NCBI RefSeq assembly: GCF_000717275.1
Contig: NZ_JNYV01000012.1
Location: forward strand, 56,507-120,506
Reading direction: 5' to 3'
DNA: 64,000 bases
Source of the DNA: Kitasatospora arboriphila
Lineage (GTDB): Bacteria; Actinomycetota; Actinomycetes; Mycobacteriales; Mycobacteriaceae
The notes under the pieces were generated by a model. The model searched no databases and was not told the DNA's origin. It worked only from the letters and a program-made list of their open reading frames with translations. The position numbers were made by a program, and so were the translations under genes. Shown here one piece after another: positions 1 to 11,968 of the stretch; the first letter of the stretch is position 1; each line of letters starts with the position of its first letter.

Positions 1-291
1 AAGTGGAATAAACACGTGATTTGGTTCATCGCGAATAAACCGCGACCGCGCATCGCCTTCTAGTCCGAGGGCGATGAGGACGCCGACGATGACCGCGGTG
101 CCAAGCGGAATGGCCATGCGCGCAGCGTCAGTGATCATCGCCCCCGTTGTCTTTGGCCCTGGCTCTGGCGGGCCTTCGGGAGCAACAGGCGGGGGCGGGC
201 CTTGGGGAGCAACAGGCGGGGGCGGGCCTTGGGGAGCAGCAGGCGGGGGCGGGCCTTGGGGAGCGACAGGCGGGCCGGCGGGGTTGTTCAC
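1..291 (-). CDS. Proline-rich single-pass membrane protein (C-terminus beyond window)
   Basis: Open reading frame running off the left edge; 97 codons are visible. The GTG start at 291 has a good ribosome site (GGGAG, about 7 bases upstream). The first 40 residues are a repeated PPPP-V/A-APQG motif, followed by a short linker and one hydrophobic segment (roughly residues 60-75, rich in A/I/V/L/G), so the N-terminus is probably a proline-rich cytoplasmic arm. It is the last visible gene of the minus-strand conjugation operon, but 440 bases separate it from the previous gene, so it may have its own promoter. Function not recognised. Confidence 0.6.
   Translation of the reverse strand, partial: MNNPAGPPVAPQGPPPPAAPQGPPPPVAPQGPPPPVAPEGPPEPGPKTTGAMITDAARMAIPLGTAVIVGVLIALGLEGDARSRFIRDEPNHVFIPL
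181..275. repeat. 27-bp tandem repeat, about 3.5 copies
   Basis: A G-rich unit recurs with an exact 27-bp period (equivalent bases at 181, 208, 235 and 262). It is in frame with the minus-strand gene and encodes the repeated PPPP-V/A-APQG motif. Only one or two bases differ between copies, so copy number may vary between strains. Confidence 0.85.
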
Positions 292-571
292 GGAATGCTC
301 CCTTCGCCTACGAACTAGGTGCACTGACTGTAGTGCTCTTGTCGGCCTGACTTTCGTGAAACTACGAATGATCCGAAGGAAAGCAAAACTAGTTAGTGCA
401 CAGCAGTATTGCGCTACCTAGGTGTCGGTTGCGCTGCGTTGAGTTGTCGCTCAGGGTCTCGGGTCCGGCGAGGGGGCTTACGCGCTCCTGCCTCGCCTCT
501 TCATCTGTATCGACCGCGAAGCCGTGGTGATGCTGGTGGCAATGTGTCATTGCTGTCGATCTAATGGGGCA

Positions 572-652
572 AGCCTGGTCCCGGTGCTCGCGGTCTAAGG
601 GGGGTGCGAGCACCTGGATGCGACGGGGGGAGTGTCGCATTGGGACCAGGCT
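572..652. other. T-shaped nested inverted repeat (three-way junction element)
   Basis: An 11-bp closing stem (AGCCTGGTCCC 572-582 pairs with GGGACCAGGCT 642-652) encloses two perfect hairpins: GGTGCTCGC 583-591 with GCGAGCACC 606-614, and ATGCGAC 618-624 with GTCGCAT 634-640. Only TGG (615-617) and one T (641) are unpaired at the junction, and both loops carry a run of six G on the plus strand. It lies in the 440-base gap (292-731) of the conjugation operon, in which no convincing gene is seen. It could be a structured RNA, a single-strand DNA origin, or a transfer or recombination site. There is no U-run, so a simple terminator is unlikely. Confidence 0.8.
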
Positions 653-731
653 CGGTGGTGAACGTTAGCAGTGCGCACGGACATTCGTAATGTCACCAGG
701 AGGTGTTTCGACACACAGGGCACTTGAACGG

Positions 732-1164
732 TCAGCGGGTTGGGCCCGTTGGGTTGCGGTGAGGCGTGTCGTGGATGGGTGCGGAGGGCGCGTGTCCGTT
801 GGTGGCTCGGGGGATGTCGTGGCGAGGGTGGTTCGCTGTGGCGTCGAGGACCGACGGCGGGCCTTGGGCGCGATCGTTGTCGCGTTGTTGCCGGCGTTGG
901 GCTACCCGGGTACCGAGCTGATTGCCGGGCGGGTCGGTGGATAGTTCTTTCTGGAATCTCTTGGGCTTGCTCGACGAGGAACACTGAGGCTTGGGCGCGC
1001 TGCGTCTCGGAGGACTCTGGCCGAAGGATGAGGTCGGCGCATCGGGTTTCGGCGTGGTGGGCGAAGGAGCGGCGTCGGGTGCTGCCGGGGGGTTCTCTGT
1101 CGGCGTCGATCAGGTTCTGTCGGGCGTCATCGAGGAGGTAGGCGGGATCGTCGGGAATGCTCAC
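732..1164 (-). pseudogene. Small charged hypothetical protein, apparent +1 frameshift
   Basis: Starts at GTG 1164 with AAAGGA upstream and reads as a charged, Arg/Glu/Asp-rich protein for about 70 codons. Around position 955 the coding signal moves to another frame, where a natural C-terminus continues to a TGA at 732-734; the original frame becomes Pro/Arg/Ser-rich noise. Removing one base near the GAGATTCCAG stretch would restore a single protein of about 143 residues. It follows the secreted-protein gene in the same operon. No domain recognised. It could equally be a sequencing error; the intact protein looks like a plasmid accessory protein. Confidence 0.45.
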
Positions 1165-1235
1165 TGGTGGAGGTCCTTTGGTTGAATGGGTAGAGCCGCC
1201 GACACGTGGGGTGTCGGCGGCTCCAGGTCCGGGTG

Positions 1236-1481
1236 TTAGATCGTTTCGCCCCAGAAGTAGTACGCCTGCACGGGCCAGAAGTCGTGGAAACATCCCGACA
1301 CCCTGATGTAGGGAGTCATCGCCGTTTGGCAAGCCTGCATCGACGGGTACGGGCCCACTTTGTAATTGGGCCAGTTGGGATCGTCGGCGTTGGCGGTGCC
1401 GCCGCCGGCTCCCACCGCGATGGTGGCAGCGGCAGCGATTGTCATTGCGCTGGCGGCGATTTTGGAGCGTATCGAGGTCAT
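1236..1481 (-). CDS. Small secreted protein with signal peptide
   Basis: 81 residues. The N-terminus is a classic Sec signal: SIRSK basic head, an alanine-rich hydrophobic core and a likely signal peptidase site after TANA, leaving a mature protein of about 49 residues beginning DDPNW. The mature part has two cysteines (in QACQ and SGCF) that could form one disulfide, and many aromatic residues (WPNY, FWPVQAYYFW). The ATG at 1481 has AAGGA upstream. Small secreted proteins of this type with one Cys pair are common in mycobacteria, but no function is known to me. It probably acts outside the membrane during conjugation. Confidence 0.75.
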   Translation of the reverse strand: MTSIRSKIAASAMTIAAAATIAVGAGGGTANADDPNWPNYKVGPYPSMQACQTAMTPYIRVSGCFHDFWPVQAYYFWGETI

Positions 1482-1603
1482 GGTGATCCTTGTCTTTGGT
1501 TGCAGAGAGTTGCAGAAGACTGATTGCTGTATGCGATTGCTTGTGTCGAATCGTTGAATGTTGCGGCTGTGTGCCTCCTTTCGAGGTGGCCGTGCGGATC
1601 GGG

Positions 1604-1861
1604 CTAGTCCCGGTCGCTGAGGTCGTAGGTGTGCGCAGCAATGCGCAATCCGAAGGTGCTTGGCGTCGCGATGAGTTCAGCTGCTGCCTTGTCGGCGGCG
1701 GCGGGGTGCGCACCGTTGACGGGCGTGAGCACGAGATAGACCTCCCCGGCGCTGGCGGGGTGGGCGTCGACGGTCACTGTTCGCAGTTGCCTGGCGAGGC
1801 TGGCTGCCCAGTGGGCGTCGGGTTGGACGCCGATTGGTAGTGCGGCGCGCACGATCACCAT
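1604..1861 (-). CDS. Hypothetical protein, 85 aa
   Basis: The ATG at 1861 overlaps the TGA of the preceding glutaredoxin-like gene by 7 bases, indicating translational coupling. The protein begins MVIVRAALPIG and ends near HTYDLSDRD, with no membrane segment or cysteine. The beta-alpha pattern suggests a small cytoplasmic domain. Not recognised; called a gene for its strong GC codon bias and tight packing in the operon. Confidence 0.65.
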   Translation of the reverse strand: MVIVRAALPIGVQPDAHWAASLARQLRTVTVDAHPASAGEVYLVLTPVNGAHPAAADKAAAELIATPSTFGLRIAAHTYDLSDRD

Positions 1862-2292
1862 CTCGTGCGCCCCTGCTGGCGTTGAGCCGGTGGTGTCACC
1901 GGCTGAGTGGAGGCGGCGTGGGTGTTCTCGGGTGGCCCGACGACCAGGGATGCTGTCGTCGCCGGGACGGTGGTGGCGCGCAGCAGCTCCGACATTGCTG
2001 CTGCGGTATCCGGCGGTGACGGTGAGGAAGAGCGCTGCTGGGCTGCTACCGCTTTGACTCTGTCCGGGCGGAACCCAGACCAGTGGTGCTCGCCGGTCAC
2101 CACCACGGGCGCTTGCTGATAGCCCAAGCTCATCACGTAGTCGCGGGCCTTCGGATTGGTGGTGATGTCGACGGTCTCGTAGTCGATGCCAGCTTTGTCG
2201 AGCGCTTTGTAGGTGGCGGTGCACTGCACGCAGGCCGGTTTGCTGTACACGGTGATCGGGTCCGCGGGCTGTTGGGGCGATGGTGCGCTCAA
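1855..2292 (-). CDS. Glutaredoxin/NrdH-like redox protein with C-terminal extension
   Basis: 145 residues. Residues 12-80 form a thioredoxin-fold NrdH/mycoredoxin-like domain: beta strand ITVYSKPAC, active site CVQC (near residues 22-25), and a cis-proline region (QQAPVVV) before the glutathione/mycothiol-side loop. NrdH-type proteins reduce ribonucleotide reductase or protein disulfides using thioredoxin reductase. The family is usually about 80 residues; here about 60 Pro/Ser/Thr-rich residues follow. No nrdEF genes are nearby, so the role may be in reducing exported or conjugation proteins. Follows the 2299-3018 gene by 6 bases. Confidence 0.8.
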   Translation of the reverse strand: MSAPSPQQPADPITVYSKPACVQCTATYKALDKAGIDYETVDITTNPKARDYVMSLGYQQAPVVVTGEHHWSGFRPDRVKAVAAQQRSSSPSPPDTAAAMSELLRATTVPATTASLVVGPPENTHAASTQPVTPPAQRQQGRTRW

Positions 2293-2298
2293 GGGTGC

Positions 2299-3018
2299 TC
2301 ACCTGCCCGAGGCGGCCGGTGTGGCCAGCAGGTCGGAGAGACGGTGTTCGTGCCAGTCGCGGTATCCGGGAGCGTCGAGGCAGATGGCGGTGGCCGGGTT
2401 CTCAGCCGAATCATCAACGTGTGAGAGTGTCACGGCCACCAGGTGTTTGACCCCGGCGCGGGCGAGCGCAGCAGCGTCGATGCCAGGGTGGCTGTGGTGG
2501 ATGATGACTCGCACCATTTCCAGGCCCTGATCGTCGCGGACTTGGCCAGCAAGCCAGACAGCTTTGCGGGCGGCATCGGTGGCCACCGCCAACTCGTCGG
2601 TCATCTTGTCCCGGTCGTTGGGGTGCACGTTGCCGAACCACACCGGTTCTCCTGCAAGGTCGGCGATCGCGAACGCCGGAACGATCTCGACTTCATCTGG
2701 GTCGTCGCGGCTGGGTTTTTCGAGGAGCTCGCCGGCGGTGTACAGCTCGACGGTGGGCGCATCGGCTGATGAGTCCGACAGGTGGCGGGCTTTGTCGGCG
2801 AGGGCCGCCGCGGCGTCAGCACGCATCTGGTCGAGGTCGATGCCGAGCTGTTTGCGTAGTTCCGTGCGCACTTTGGGCCATAGCGACTTCCCGCCGTGGT
2901 GCTTCTTCTCGCAATATTTGAACAGTGCGCTGGGTGAATCGAGTTCGCGGAGCTCGTCGGCGTGTTCGGCGACGAACTCTTTGGCCTTGGTCCATTCTTC
3001 TGCGCGGGATAGCGCCAT
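2299..3018 (-). CDS. Conserved hypothetical protein, 239 aa
   Basis: ATG at 3018 with AAGGAG about 10 bases upstream. The N-terminal 75 residues are charged and helical (EEWTKAKEFV, KKHHGGKSLWPKVR). The C-terminal half contains alternating hydrophobic strands and helices (AFAIADLAGEPVWFG, DELAVATDAARKAVW, VRVIIHHSHPGID, VKHLVAVTLSHV) that loosely suggest a Rossmann or RNase H-like fold. No signal peptide or membrane segment. I cannot assign a function; position between the coiled-coil gene and the glutaredoxin gene makes it a plasmid accessory protein. Confidence 0.65.
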   Translation of the reverse strand: MALSRAEEWTKAKEFVAEHADELRELDSPSALFKYCEKKHHGGKSLWPKVRTELRKQLGIDLDQMRADAAAALADKARHLSDSSADAPTVELYTAGELLEKPSRDDPDEVEIVPAFAIADLAGEPVWFGNVHPNDRDKMTDELAVATDAARKAVWLAGQVRDDQGLEMVRVIIHHSHPGIDAAALARAGVKHLVAVTLSHVDDSAENPATAICLDAPGYRDWHEHRLSDLLATPAASGR

Positions 3019-3078
3019 GAGGGGTGCTCCTTCTCACTCGGGGTGGTTGGTTGCAGAGATGCCGAACGTTCGTTGGGG

Positions 3079-4404
3079 TCAGCGAGATTGGCGGTGTTGC
3101 GGGCCCTGGGTGTTGGTGAGGTTGCGGACCTGGCCGGTGGTGTTGGCTTTGCCGGCAGTTTTGGCTTTCGCTCCGACCGCGGCCTGTGGCGGATGGGCGG
3201 AGCTGATGTCAGCGGTCATCCGAGCCGAGATCGCACCCTCGGTCGCTTCGGTGTTCTCGCGCACCCACTCTTCGGTCGCCTCCCGCCGTTCCACGGTGTC
3301 GTAGCCGGCAGGACGCTGATCTGCCGCTGTCGCTGCCGCCGCATGGAGGTTTGGGCCCGTCCCGTCGGTGGCCAGTGTTTTGACTGCTGCCACTGTCGGT
3401 TCGGCGTCGGCGGCCAGCTGCGCACCCGACTTGATGGCGTCCGCCAGCGGCGACGGCGTGCTGTCAGGGGATAGGCCGGTGGTGGGGTTGGGCATGTTCA
3501 GCAGCGAGGCAGCTGGTTCCTCGGGCGTGACCGTGTCGCTGTTGTCGCTGGTCGGCTGCGGGAGGTTGAGCAAGGGTCTCGATGGATCGATGTCCTCGAC
3601 CTGGTCGTCGCGAGCCGGGGTGGGCGGCAGATTGAGCAGCGGTGACGGCGTGCTGCCAGGAAGGCCGGTCGCGCTGCGCTTCTTGCCGGCGAGCATCGCT
3701 CGGATCTCCTCGCGCGCTTTGGCGGCGGCCGGGCTGTACTCGACAGGGGTGTGGGCCGGTCCACCGTCGGCGTCAAGTTCGGCGTCGACTTGGGCGTCCT
3801 CACGGTCGGCGTCCGCAACGAGCGAATCGGCGAGGTTCTGGGCGATGAGCCGGTCACTGCCAGCGTCTTGGCCTTGCTGTTGTTCGCGTTTGCGTTCGGC
3901 ATTACGTTGGGCGCGTTGGCGGGGTGTCATGTACGCCTCCGCCAACGCCGTGTCGAGGTCTTCCTCGGACACGGCGGCGAGGTTGAGTCCTTTGTCGATA
4001 CCGACGCGTTCTTCGATGACCTCTGCGGCATTGATCGCCGCTCCGGACTCACTGCGCCATTCCTGGGCTTGGCGATAGGCCGTAGCGATCTTCTCGGGTG
4101 TGGCGTTCTCCCACCACTTGTCACGATCGACCCGGTTGAGCTGGTACTCAGCGATCCGGCGTGCGGTTTGGTGGCGTTCGCGATCGGCAGCCAGAGCATC
4201 GCGGGCGGCGGTGCGCAGCTGTTGTTCGCGGGCATCGATGACCCCCTGTTGCTCGCGCGCTGCACGTTCAAGTTCTTGCTGGCGTTGCTGGTGTAGGCGG
4301 GCGCGGTGCTGGGCCAATTGGGAGGCCATCGCCAACGCCACCCGCATCACCTGCCGAAACGCTCGGCCTACTTCCTGTTCATGGCCGGTATCTGTCTCAC
4401 TCAC
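3079..4404 (-). CDS. Coiled-coil protein with repeated LLN-L/M-P motifs
   Basis: 441 residues from GTG 4404 (AAAGGAAA upstream). Residues about 10-190 are Gln/Glu/Arg/Ala-rich and predicted coiled coil (QLAQHRARLHQQRQQELERA), interrupted by a Trp-containing helix (DKWWENATPEKIATAYRQA). The centre carries three spaced short linear motifs, LLNLPPTPA, LLNLPQP and LLNMPNP, in a disordered acidic background, and the C-terminus is Ala/Thr-rich. There is no membrane segment, so it is probably cytoplasmic. It lies two genes downstream of the coupling ATPase and may be an adaptor that presents substrate or DNA to it; this is inference. Confidence 0.65.
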   Translation of the reverse strand: MSETDTGHEQEVGRAFRQVMRVALAMASQLAQHRARLHQQRQQELERAAREQQGVIDAREQQLRTAARDALAADRERHQTARRIAEYQLNRVDRDKWWENATPEKIATAYRQAQEWRSESGAAINAAEVIEERVGIDKGLNLAAVSEEDLDTALAEAYMTPRQRAQRNAERKREQQQGQDAGSDRLIAQNLADSLVADADREDAQVDAELDADGGPAHTPVEYSPAAAKAREEIRAMLAGKKRSATGLPGSTPSPLLNLPPTPARDDQVEDIDPSRPLLNLPQPTSDNSDTVTPEEPAASLLNMPNPTTGLSPDSTPSPLADAIKSGAQLAADAEPTVAAVKTLATDGTGPNLHAAAATAADQRPAGYDTVERREATEEWVRENTEATEGAISARMTADISSAHPPQAAVGAKAKTAGKANTTGQVRNLTNTQGPQHRQSR

Positions 4405-4434
4405 AACGGGTTTCCTTTCCTAGGGGTGTGCGGG

Positions 4435-5178
4435 CTATCGGCTGGGCGAGGCCGCGGGTTGCGGCGTTCTACCGCCCTCGGCCAAGGGCACTGCTGGTGG
4501 GGTGGTGCGGGTACGCACGGCGTCGGTGACCTCTGCCGGGGTGTCTTCAAACAGCCCGGGCGGGGTGGGGTCGCACGGAAGCGGCGGAAGAGACTTCGCG
4601 TGGTGGGTGGCTTTGCAGCCGACCAAAGGTCCGCTCGGGGAGGTCAGCGCATTCATCAGGGGCAGCAGGTAGTCGCGCTGCCACACCGCAGGTCCGGTGC
4701 CTGGGTCGTTGCGCAGCACCTCGAACGACAGCCACAACCCTGTCAGTGTGACGACGGCTGGTTCGTGCTCGAACCAGCGTGGGCACCACAGGTAGTCGCG
4801 GCCGTGCACCACATCTCGGCGAAATACCCGGGCGATGTAGCCGGTCACGAACGCATCGAGGGTTTCAAATTGGAGTTGCGGTTCTGGCGGATACACCAGG
4901 TCAGCAACCGCTTCGACAATCGCTTCGTCCACCGCAGCAGGGGTGAACGCTTGGTGCACCGCGCGAGCGGTGTCTGCTTCGAACTGAAGGAGCAGCTCGC
5001 TGCCCTCGATCGCAGAGCTGAGCGGATCGCCGGTAGCTTTCGCAAGCACCTGTCCGATGGATCGTTGGGCAGCGTCACCTAGAGTCTCGACCAGTTTGTC
5101 CGCGATAGCTGCGACAGTTTCTGCGCCGGGGTCACGTGGTGGGGAAGGAGCGTCAAACCCGTTGTGGTTCATAGTCAT
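4435..5178 (-). CDS. DUF4913 family protein
   Basis: 247 residues. The central block (about 105-180) has the features of DUF4913: a Trp-rich segment WCPRWFEHEPAVVTL, a helix GLWLSFE, then VWQRDYLLPLMNAL followed by SPSGPLVGC. The family is found in actinobacterial plasmids and integrative elements next to conjugation genes; its biochemical role is unknown to me. N-terminal 100 residues are helical and acidic, and the C-terminal 50 are Pro/Thr-rich. The start codon overlaps the stop of the coupling-protein gene by 4 bases (ATGA), so the two are translationally coupled and may act together. Confidence 0.8.
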   Translation of the reverse strand: MTMNHNGFDAPSPPRDPGAETVAAIADKLVETLGDAAQRSIGQVLAKATGDPLSSAIEGSELLLQFEADTARAVHQAFTPAAVDEAIVEAVADLVYPPEPQLQFETLDAFVTGYIARVFRRDVVHGRDYLWCPRWFEHEPAVVTLTGLWLSFEVLRNDPGTGPAVWQRDYLLPLMNALTSPSGPLVGCKATHHAKSLPPLPCDPTPPGLFEDTPAEVTDAVRTRTTPPAVPLAEGGRTPQPAASPSR

Positions 5179-6956
5179 CGCGCAGATCCTCCGTCGTTCA
5201 GCTCGAGGAGGGTTTTGGTGGAGGCAGCGTCGTCCTCGTCGGTGGCGTGCTGGGCTTTTTTGCCCAGCGGGGTGTTGAACCAGAACTCGGTCTCGATCAG
5301 GACCGGGGCGGCTGATCCTCCGAACGCGATGACGCGGCCGAACGGGATCGCGCCGAGGTCGGCGACGTCGAGGACGCGTTCGGTTTGGGCGCTGCGCGAG
5401 GTCGAGCCGCCACTGCCGCCGGAGCTGCGGGATACCGACTGGTACTGGTATTGGCCGATCAGTTGGGAGAAGTCGCCCAGGGGGTCGGTGTCTTTGATGC
5501 CGCCGCCGTAGATCGCGACGCCTGCCGCGTCCCAGAGCGTCGACCAGCCTTCTTTGCCGAAGGTTGCCACGCCTTGGCTCCAGGACTGGAACATCGCCGA
5601 GAGCAGGATGCCGCGCGAGCCGTAGTGGGTGTACTTCTCGGCCATGGCGGGCCAGCGCAGCACGTTGCCGGCCTCATCGAGCTGGCAGACCAGCGGCACC
5701 TGCAGACGTCCACCCTGTTCGGCGGCGAACTGTTCGGCGGCCTCGCACACGGCCACGGTGAGCAGCGTGGCGATGGGTCCGGCGGAGCTGCCATCACCCT
5801 TGCCTCGAGACAGGACGTAGGCGGTGTCTTTGGACCGCACGAACGCGTCCGGGTCGAAGTGTGGTCGGCCGTCACCGGGGTCGGTGATCCAGGCTTGGAC
5901 GGTGGACATGGTGAACACTGACGCCCAGTTCAGGGCTGTTTCGAACACGCCGCCACGCTGATCGGATGGGGAGGCGACCGCGGCGCGTACTTCGTTGGCC
6001 AGCCGGGGCCATCCGTGGCGGTCGAGGATCTCAGCGGCCTCGCTGGCGTCGGAGGGGATGGCGGTCCAGGCGGCAACGATCGGTGCAGGTTTGCGGTCGA
6101 GTGCAGCAGCGAGCAGGAGGCATTTGAGCAGGCGAGAGGCTGCTTTGTGGAAGAACTCGGCGCTGCCGCCGCCGCCCCCTCCGGTGGGCACGCCGTCGAC
6201 GGCCAGGACAGAGACCGCTTTTTCGGCGGTGTCGTCGTCGGTGATGTAGGTCAGGGGGTTCCACCAGAAGTCCGGTTCGTGGTTGGCGATCTTTTGGAGG
6301 TCGAACAGCCAGATCCGGCCCATGCGCCGGCGCAAGGCGCGGGTGGCTTTGACCATGTAGTCGTACTTGTTTGAGGTGGCCAGCACCGCGCCGGGCGCAG
6401 CGAGGATGCCGGGGATGATCCGGCTCAGGGTTTTACCGCGCCGAGGTCCCCAGATGTCGACGGTGCAGGTTTCCCAGTTGGAGTACAGCCGTTTGCCGCC
6501 GGCGACTGCTTTGCCGAGCGGAAGCCCCGGACCGAATGCTCGGGGGACGCCCAAGGTTGCGGCTTTGGCGAGGGCACCGCGTTCGGTGAGGAACTCGATC
6601 TGGCGGCCGCGGCCCATCAGACGGGCGGCCCGGTCGAAGTCGCGGGCTGCGGGGTTGGAGCGGCGCACATACAGCCACACACCTGCCGTAGCCAGTCCGA
6701 CGAGCAGAAGCGTTTCGGCGACGGCAATCGCCGTCATCGCACCGGTCCAGGGCGTCTTGTCCTGTGCAATGGCCAACGTCAAGGCTGCCGGGTTGATTGG
6801 GGCATTGTCGGCGCCGGACAGGTGAACGGAGGACACCAGCACGATCGAGACCACCGCGAGAACGGTGATGGCGATGCCGGCGAGGACCAGCCCGGGGTCG
6901 GTGGCAGAGTCGCGTTTACCGGGGGTGACCCGGCGGGTGGTGCCCATCATGTTCAT
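5175..6956 (-). CDS. VirD4/TraG/TcpA-like type IV coupling ATPase
   Basis: 593 residues. Two N-terminal membrane segments (about 22-45 and 74-97) anchor a large cytoplasmic motor domain. The Walker A is GPRRGKT (about 170-176) and the Walker B lies in VPLVCQLDEAGNV; a glycine-rich loop (GGGGGGS) and the late RVIAFGGSAAPV segment fit the TraD/TraG group. Coupling proteins deliver the relaxase-DNA complex to the secretion channel using ATP. It follows the lipoprotein gene by 25 bases and overlaps the DUF4913 gene by 4. No relaxase is visible in the window. Confidence 0.88.
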   Translation of the reverse strand: MNMMGTTRRVTPGKRDSATDPGLVLAGIAITVLAVVSIVLVSSVHLSGADNAPINPAALTLAIAQDKTPWTGAMTAIAVAETLLLVGLATAGVWLYVRRSNPAARDFDRAARLMGRGRQIEFLTERGALAKAATLGVPRAFGPGLPLGKAVAGGKRLYSNWETCTVDIWGPRRGKTLSRIIPGILAAPGAVLATSNKYDYMVKATRALRRRMGRIWLFDLQKIANHEPDFWWNPLTYITDDDTAEKAVSVLAVDGVPTGGGGGGSAEFFHKAASRLLKCLLLAAALDRKPAPIVAAWTAIPSDASEAAEILDRHGWPRLANEVRAAVASPSDQRGGVFETALNWASVFTMSTVQAWITDPGDGRPHFDPDAFVRSKDTAYVLSRGKGDGSSAGPIATLLTVAVCEAAEQFAAEQGGRLQVPLVCQLDEAGNVLRWPAMAEKYTHYGSRGILLSAMFQSWSQGVATFGKEGWSTLWDAAGVAIYGGGIKDTDPLGDFSQLIGQYQYQSVSRSSGGSGGSTSRSAQTERVLDVADLGAIPFGRVIAFGGSAAPVLIETEFWFNTPLGKKAQHATDEDDAASTKTLLELNDGGSAR

Positions 6957-6981
6957 CGGTGTCTCCTAAAGTGCGGCAGGG

Positions 6982-9924
<2,943 letters not shown>

Positions 9925-9928
<4 letters not shown>

Positions 9929-11934
9929 CGACGTGCCCCCGTGGCGTCAGCAGTCTGCTCGGCGGCAAGGGTGGTGGGCCGCCCCCGCTTGAACCGGCTG
10001 TTGGTGTTGTGCAGCTCCAGGGCGCGTTCGGTGGGTGTCAGGTGCATTTGTACGGGGATGCCGGGCAGGTCGCTTTCGCCGTTTTTGATGAGGAACTTGC
10101 CCATGCCGGGCGGGATGGAGTGCCCGCCGGTTTGTTCGGCCCGTTCACCGGCCGCCCACCGGTCTTCGCTGATCTCGGGGACGACCGGGTCGTCCACGCC
10201 GCGGGGAGTGGTGGCCCATTCGGCGAGGGTGGCTGATTCTTGGGCGTTGAGGTTGACTTTGCCTTCCATCAATTTGGCTTCCTCGATGGGCAGCGGAAAG
10301 CAGATCGTGGCGCGGGCCCGGTCAAGAAATCCCATGGCGCGCTGGCGATCTTCCATCGAGTCGAACGCCTGGAGGTCTTTGACGGTGTGGGTGGTGAACA
10401 GGGTGCCGGTGCCTTGTTTGCGTTGCACGCGGGTCACTTCATCGACTCGCTGCACGATGCCGTTACCGACGCCGAGGACCAGCGAGAACTCGTCGCACAC
10501 CAGGTCGTAGTTGCGGGGGCCTTGCATACCGGCGTCGGTGAGTTTGTGCGAGGCCTCCACGGCCGAGAATCCGTCGGACCAGCACGCCAGGAGCACCGCT
10601 GCGCGCAGGGCGTGGTCGCTGTCGGGGATGTTGGACATGTCCACGCACACCCCGAGGGCATCGATGTCGATGGGCGTCTCGGTTTGGGCGTTGAAGATTT
10701 CCCCGAACTGCCCCGAGACCATCTGGTCCAGGGATTGACGCAGGTTCTCGGTCAGCAGCAGGTAGCGGTCGATGGCCAGTTCGTCGCTGGGGCGCCGGCC
10801 CAGGGAGCCCGAGGCGTCGAGCAGGTCGCGGGCGCGGGCGAGTTCGGGGTCGGTGTCGGTGGCGGCGGCGGTGGCATCGATCAAGGTCTGCGGCACCTTG
10901 CGCAGCAGGTCAAGCACATCGCCGGGGATGGGAGCGTGGGTGAGGGTGAACTCGTTGCTCGAGGCGTACAGCACGCGCAGTGCGGTGGTGAGCAAGGTCC
11001 GTTCGTGCGGGGCGATACGTTTGCCGGCCGAGATCTCCAGCAACCCGATCGCCGCGGACACCTGGCGGGCCCGCATTTCGCGTTCGGCCATTTCCCGGTG
11101 CGCAGCGGGCAGCCGGGCGATGAGTTTGCCGAACGCGCCGACGGCCAGCGGGTTGAGCGGATGGCCGAAGCCGACTGCCGACACCTGCGGGGCGTACGGC
11201 CGACCGGTTTCGGGATTGATGACCACGTTGCCGCGCTCGTCGCGCTGCACCATTTTGCGCATCAGGTCGGTGAAGTCGGGGCGATGATCGCCCATGATCA
11301 GCGGCCGCACCCCGGTGGCGATGTCGTACATCACCTGGCGTCGACCGAAGGTCGATTTGCCGAAACCGTTGAGGCCGAACACCATCGCTGACGGTGCGGT
11401 GATCTCGCCGGCCTCAAACCATTCGATCGCCGAAAATCCGACGATCGCGCCGGTCACCTGATGAATGCCAGTGGGTGCGCCGGTCAGTGGCGCCGAGGCG
11501 CCGATGGGAAAGGGATAGAACCCGGGCACTTGGGCGGTGGTGCCCCGAAACTCGTTGGGGCGGGGGACGTGAGCGACGGTGCCGCCGCCTTTACCGTCAT
11601 AGCCGGCGTCGGTACGGGCCAGCGACGGAATGTCGAACTCGATGGGGCGTTCTTGGGCTTCGCGGCGCTGCTGGCGGCGTCGGGCATCGTTGTCCAGGCG
11701 GGATCGGGCGACGGCTGCTTTGATGCCGAGGCCACCCTGGCGGGTTTGGTCGGCGAGATCCTCGCGCTCTTCCTCCGAGTAGAGCTCCCGTTGTTTTTTC
11801 TTCTTGACCTTGGTGGCTGGGGGCGGGGTGGTCAGGGTGCCCGCGTGCAATGCCAGCACGTCCTCGTCGGCCGGGAGTGGGGTCTGCGGGTCGCGGTGAC
11901 GGCCGCTGCGGGAGGACAAATCGGTAATGGTCAC
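9925..11934 (-). CDS. VirB4/TraC-like conjugation ATPase
   Basis: 669 residues from a GTG at 11934. No membrane segment. Walker A GLNGFGKST is at about 187-195 and a Walker B-like YDLVCDEF lies about 290 residues later, followed by VQRKQGTGTLFTTH typical of the TraC/VirB4 motor. The N-terminal 100 residues are basic and charged (KVKKKKQRELYSEEER). VirB4 proteins power assembly of the secretion channel and pilus. Its place just after the SCO6880 genes and before the hydrolase is the usual order in actinobacterial elements. Confidence 0.85.
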
Positions 11935-11968
11935 GAGCGCTACCTACTTTCGAGTCAAGGGCCGGGAA

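Noticed and set aside
389..640. Minus-strand 83-codon frame covering the T-shaped element
   Set aside because: His/Arg/Thr-rich with no ribosome site; the inverted repeat better explains the sequence.
573..651. T-shaped element as a tRNA
   Set aside because: Only two arms inside an 11-bp stem, with no anticodon-like loop, D/T-loop consensus or CCA end.
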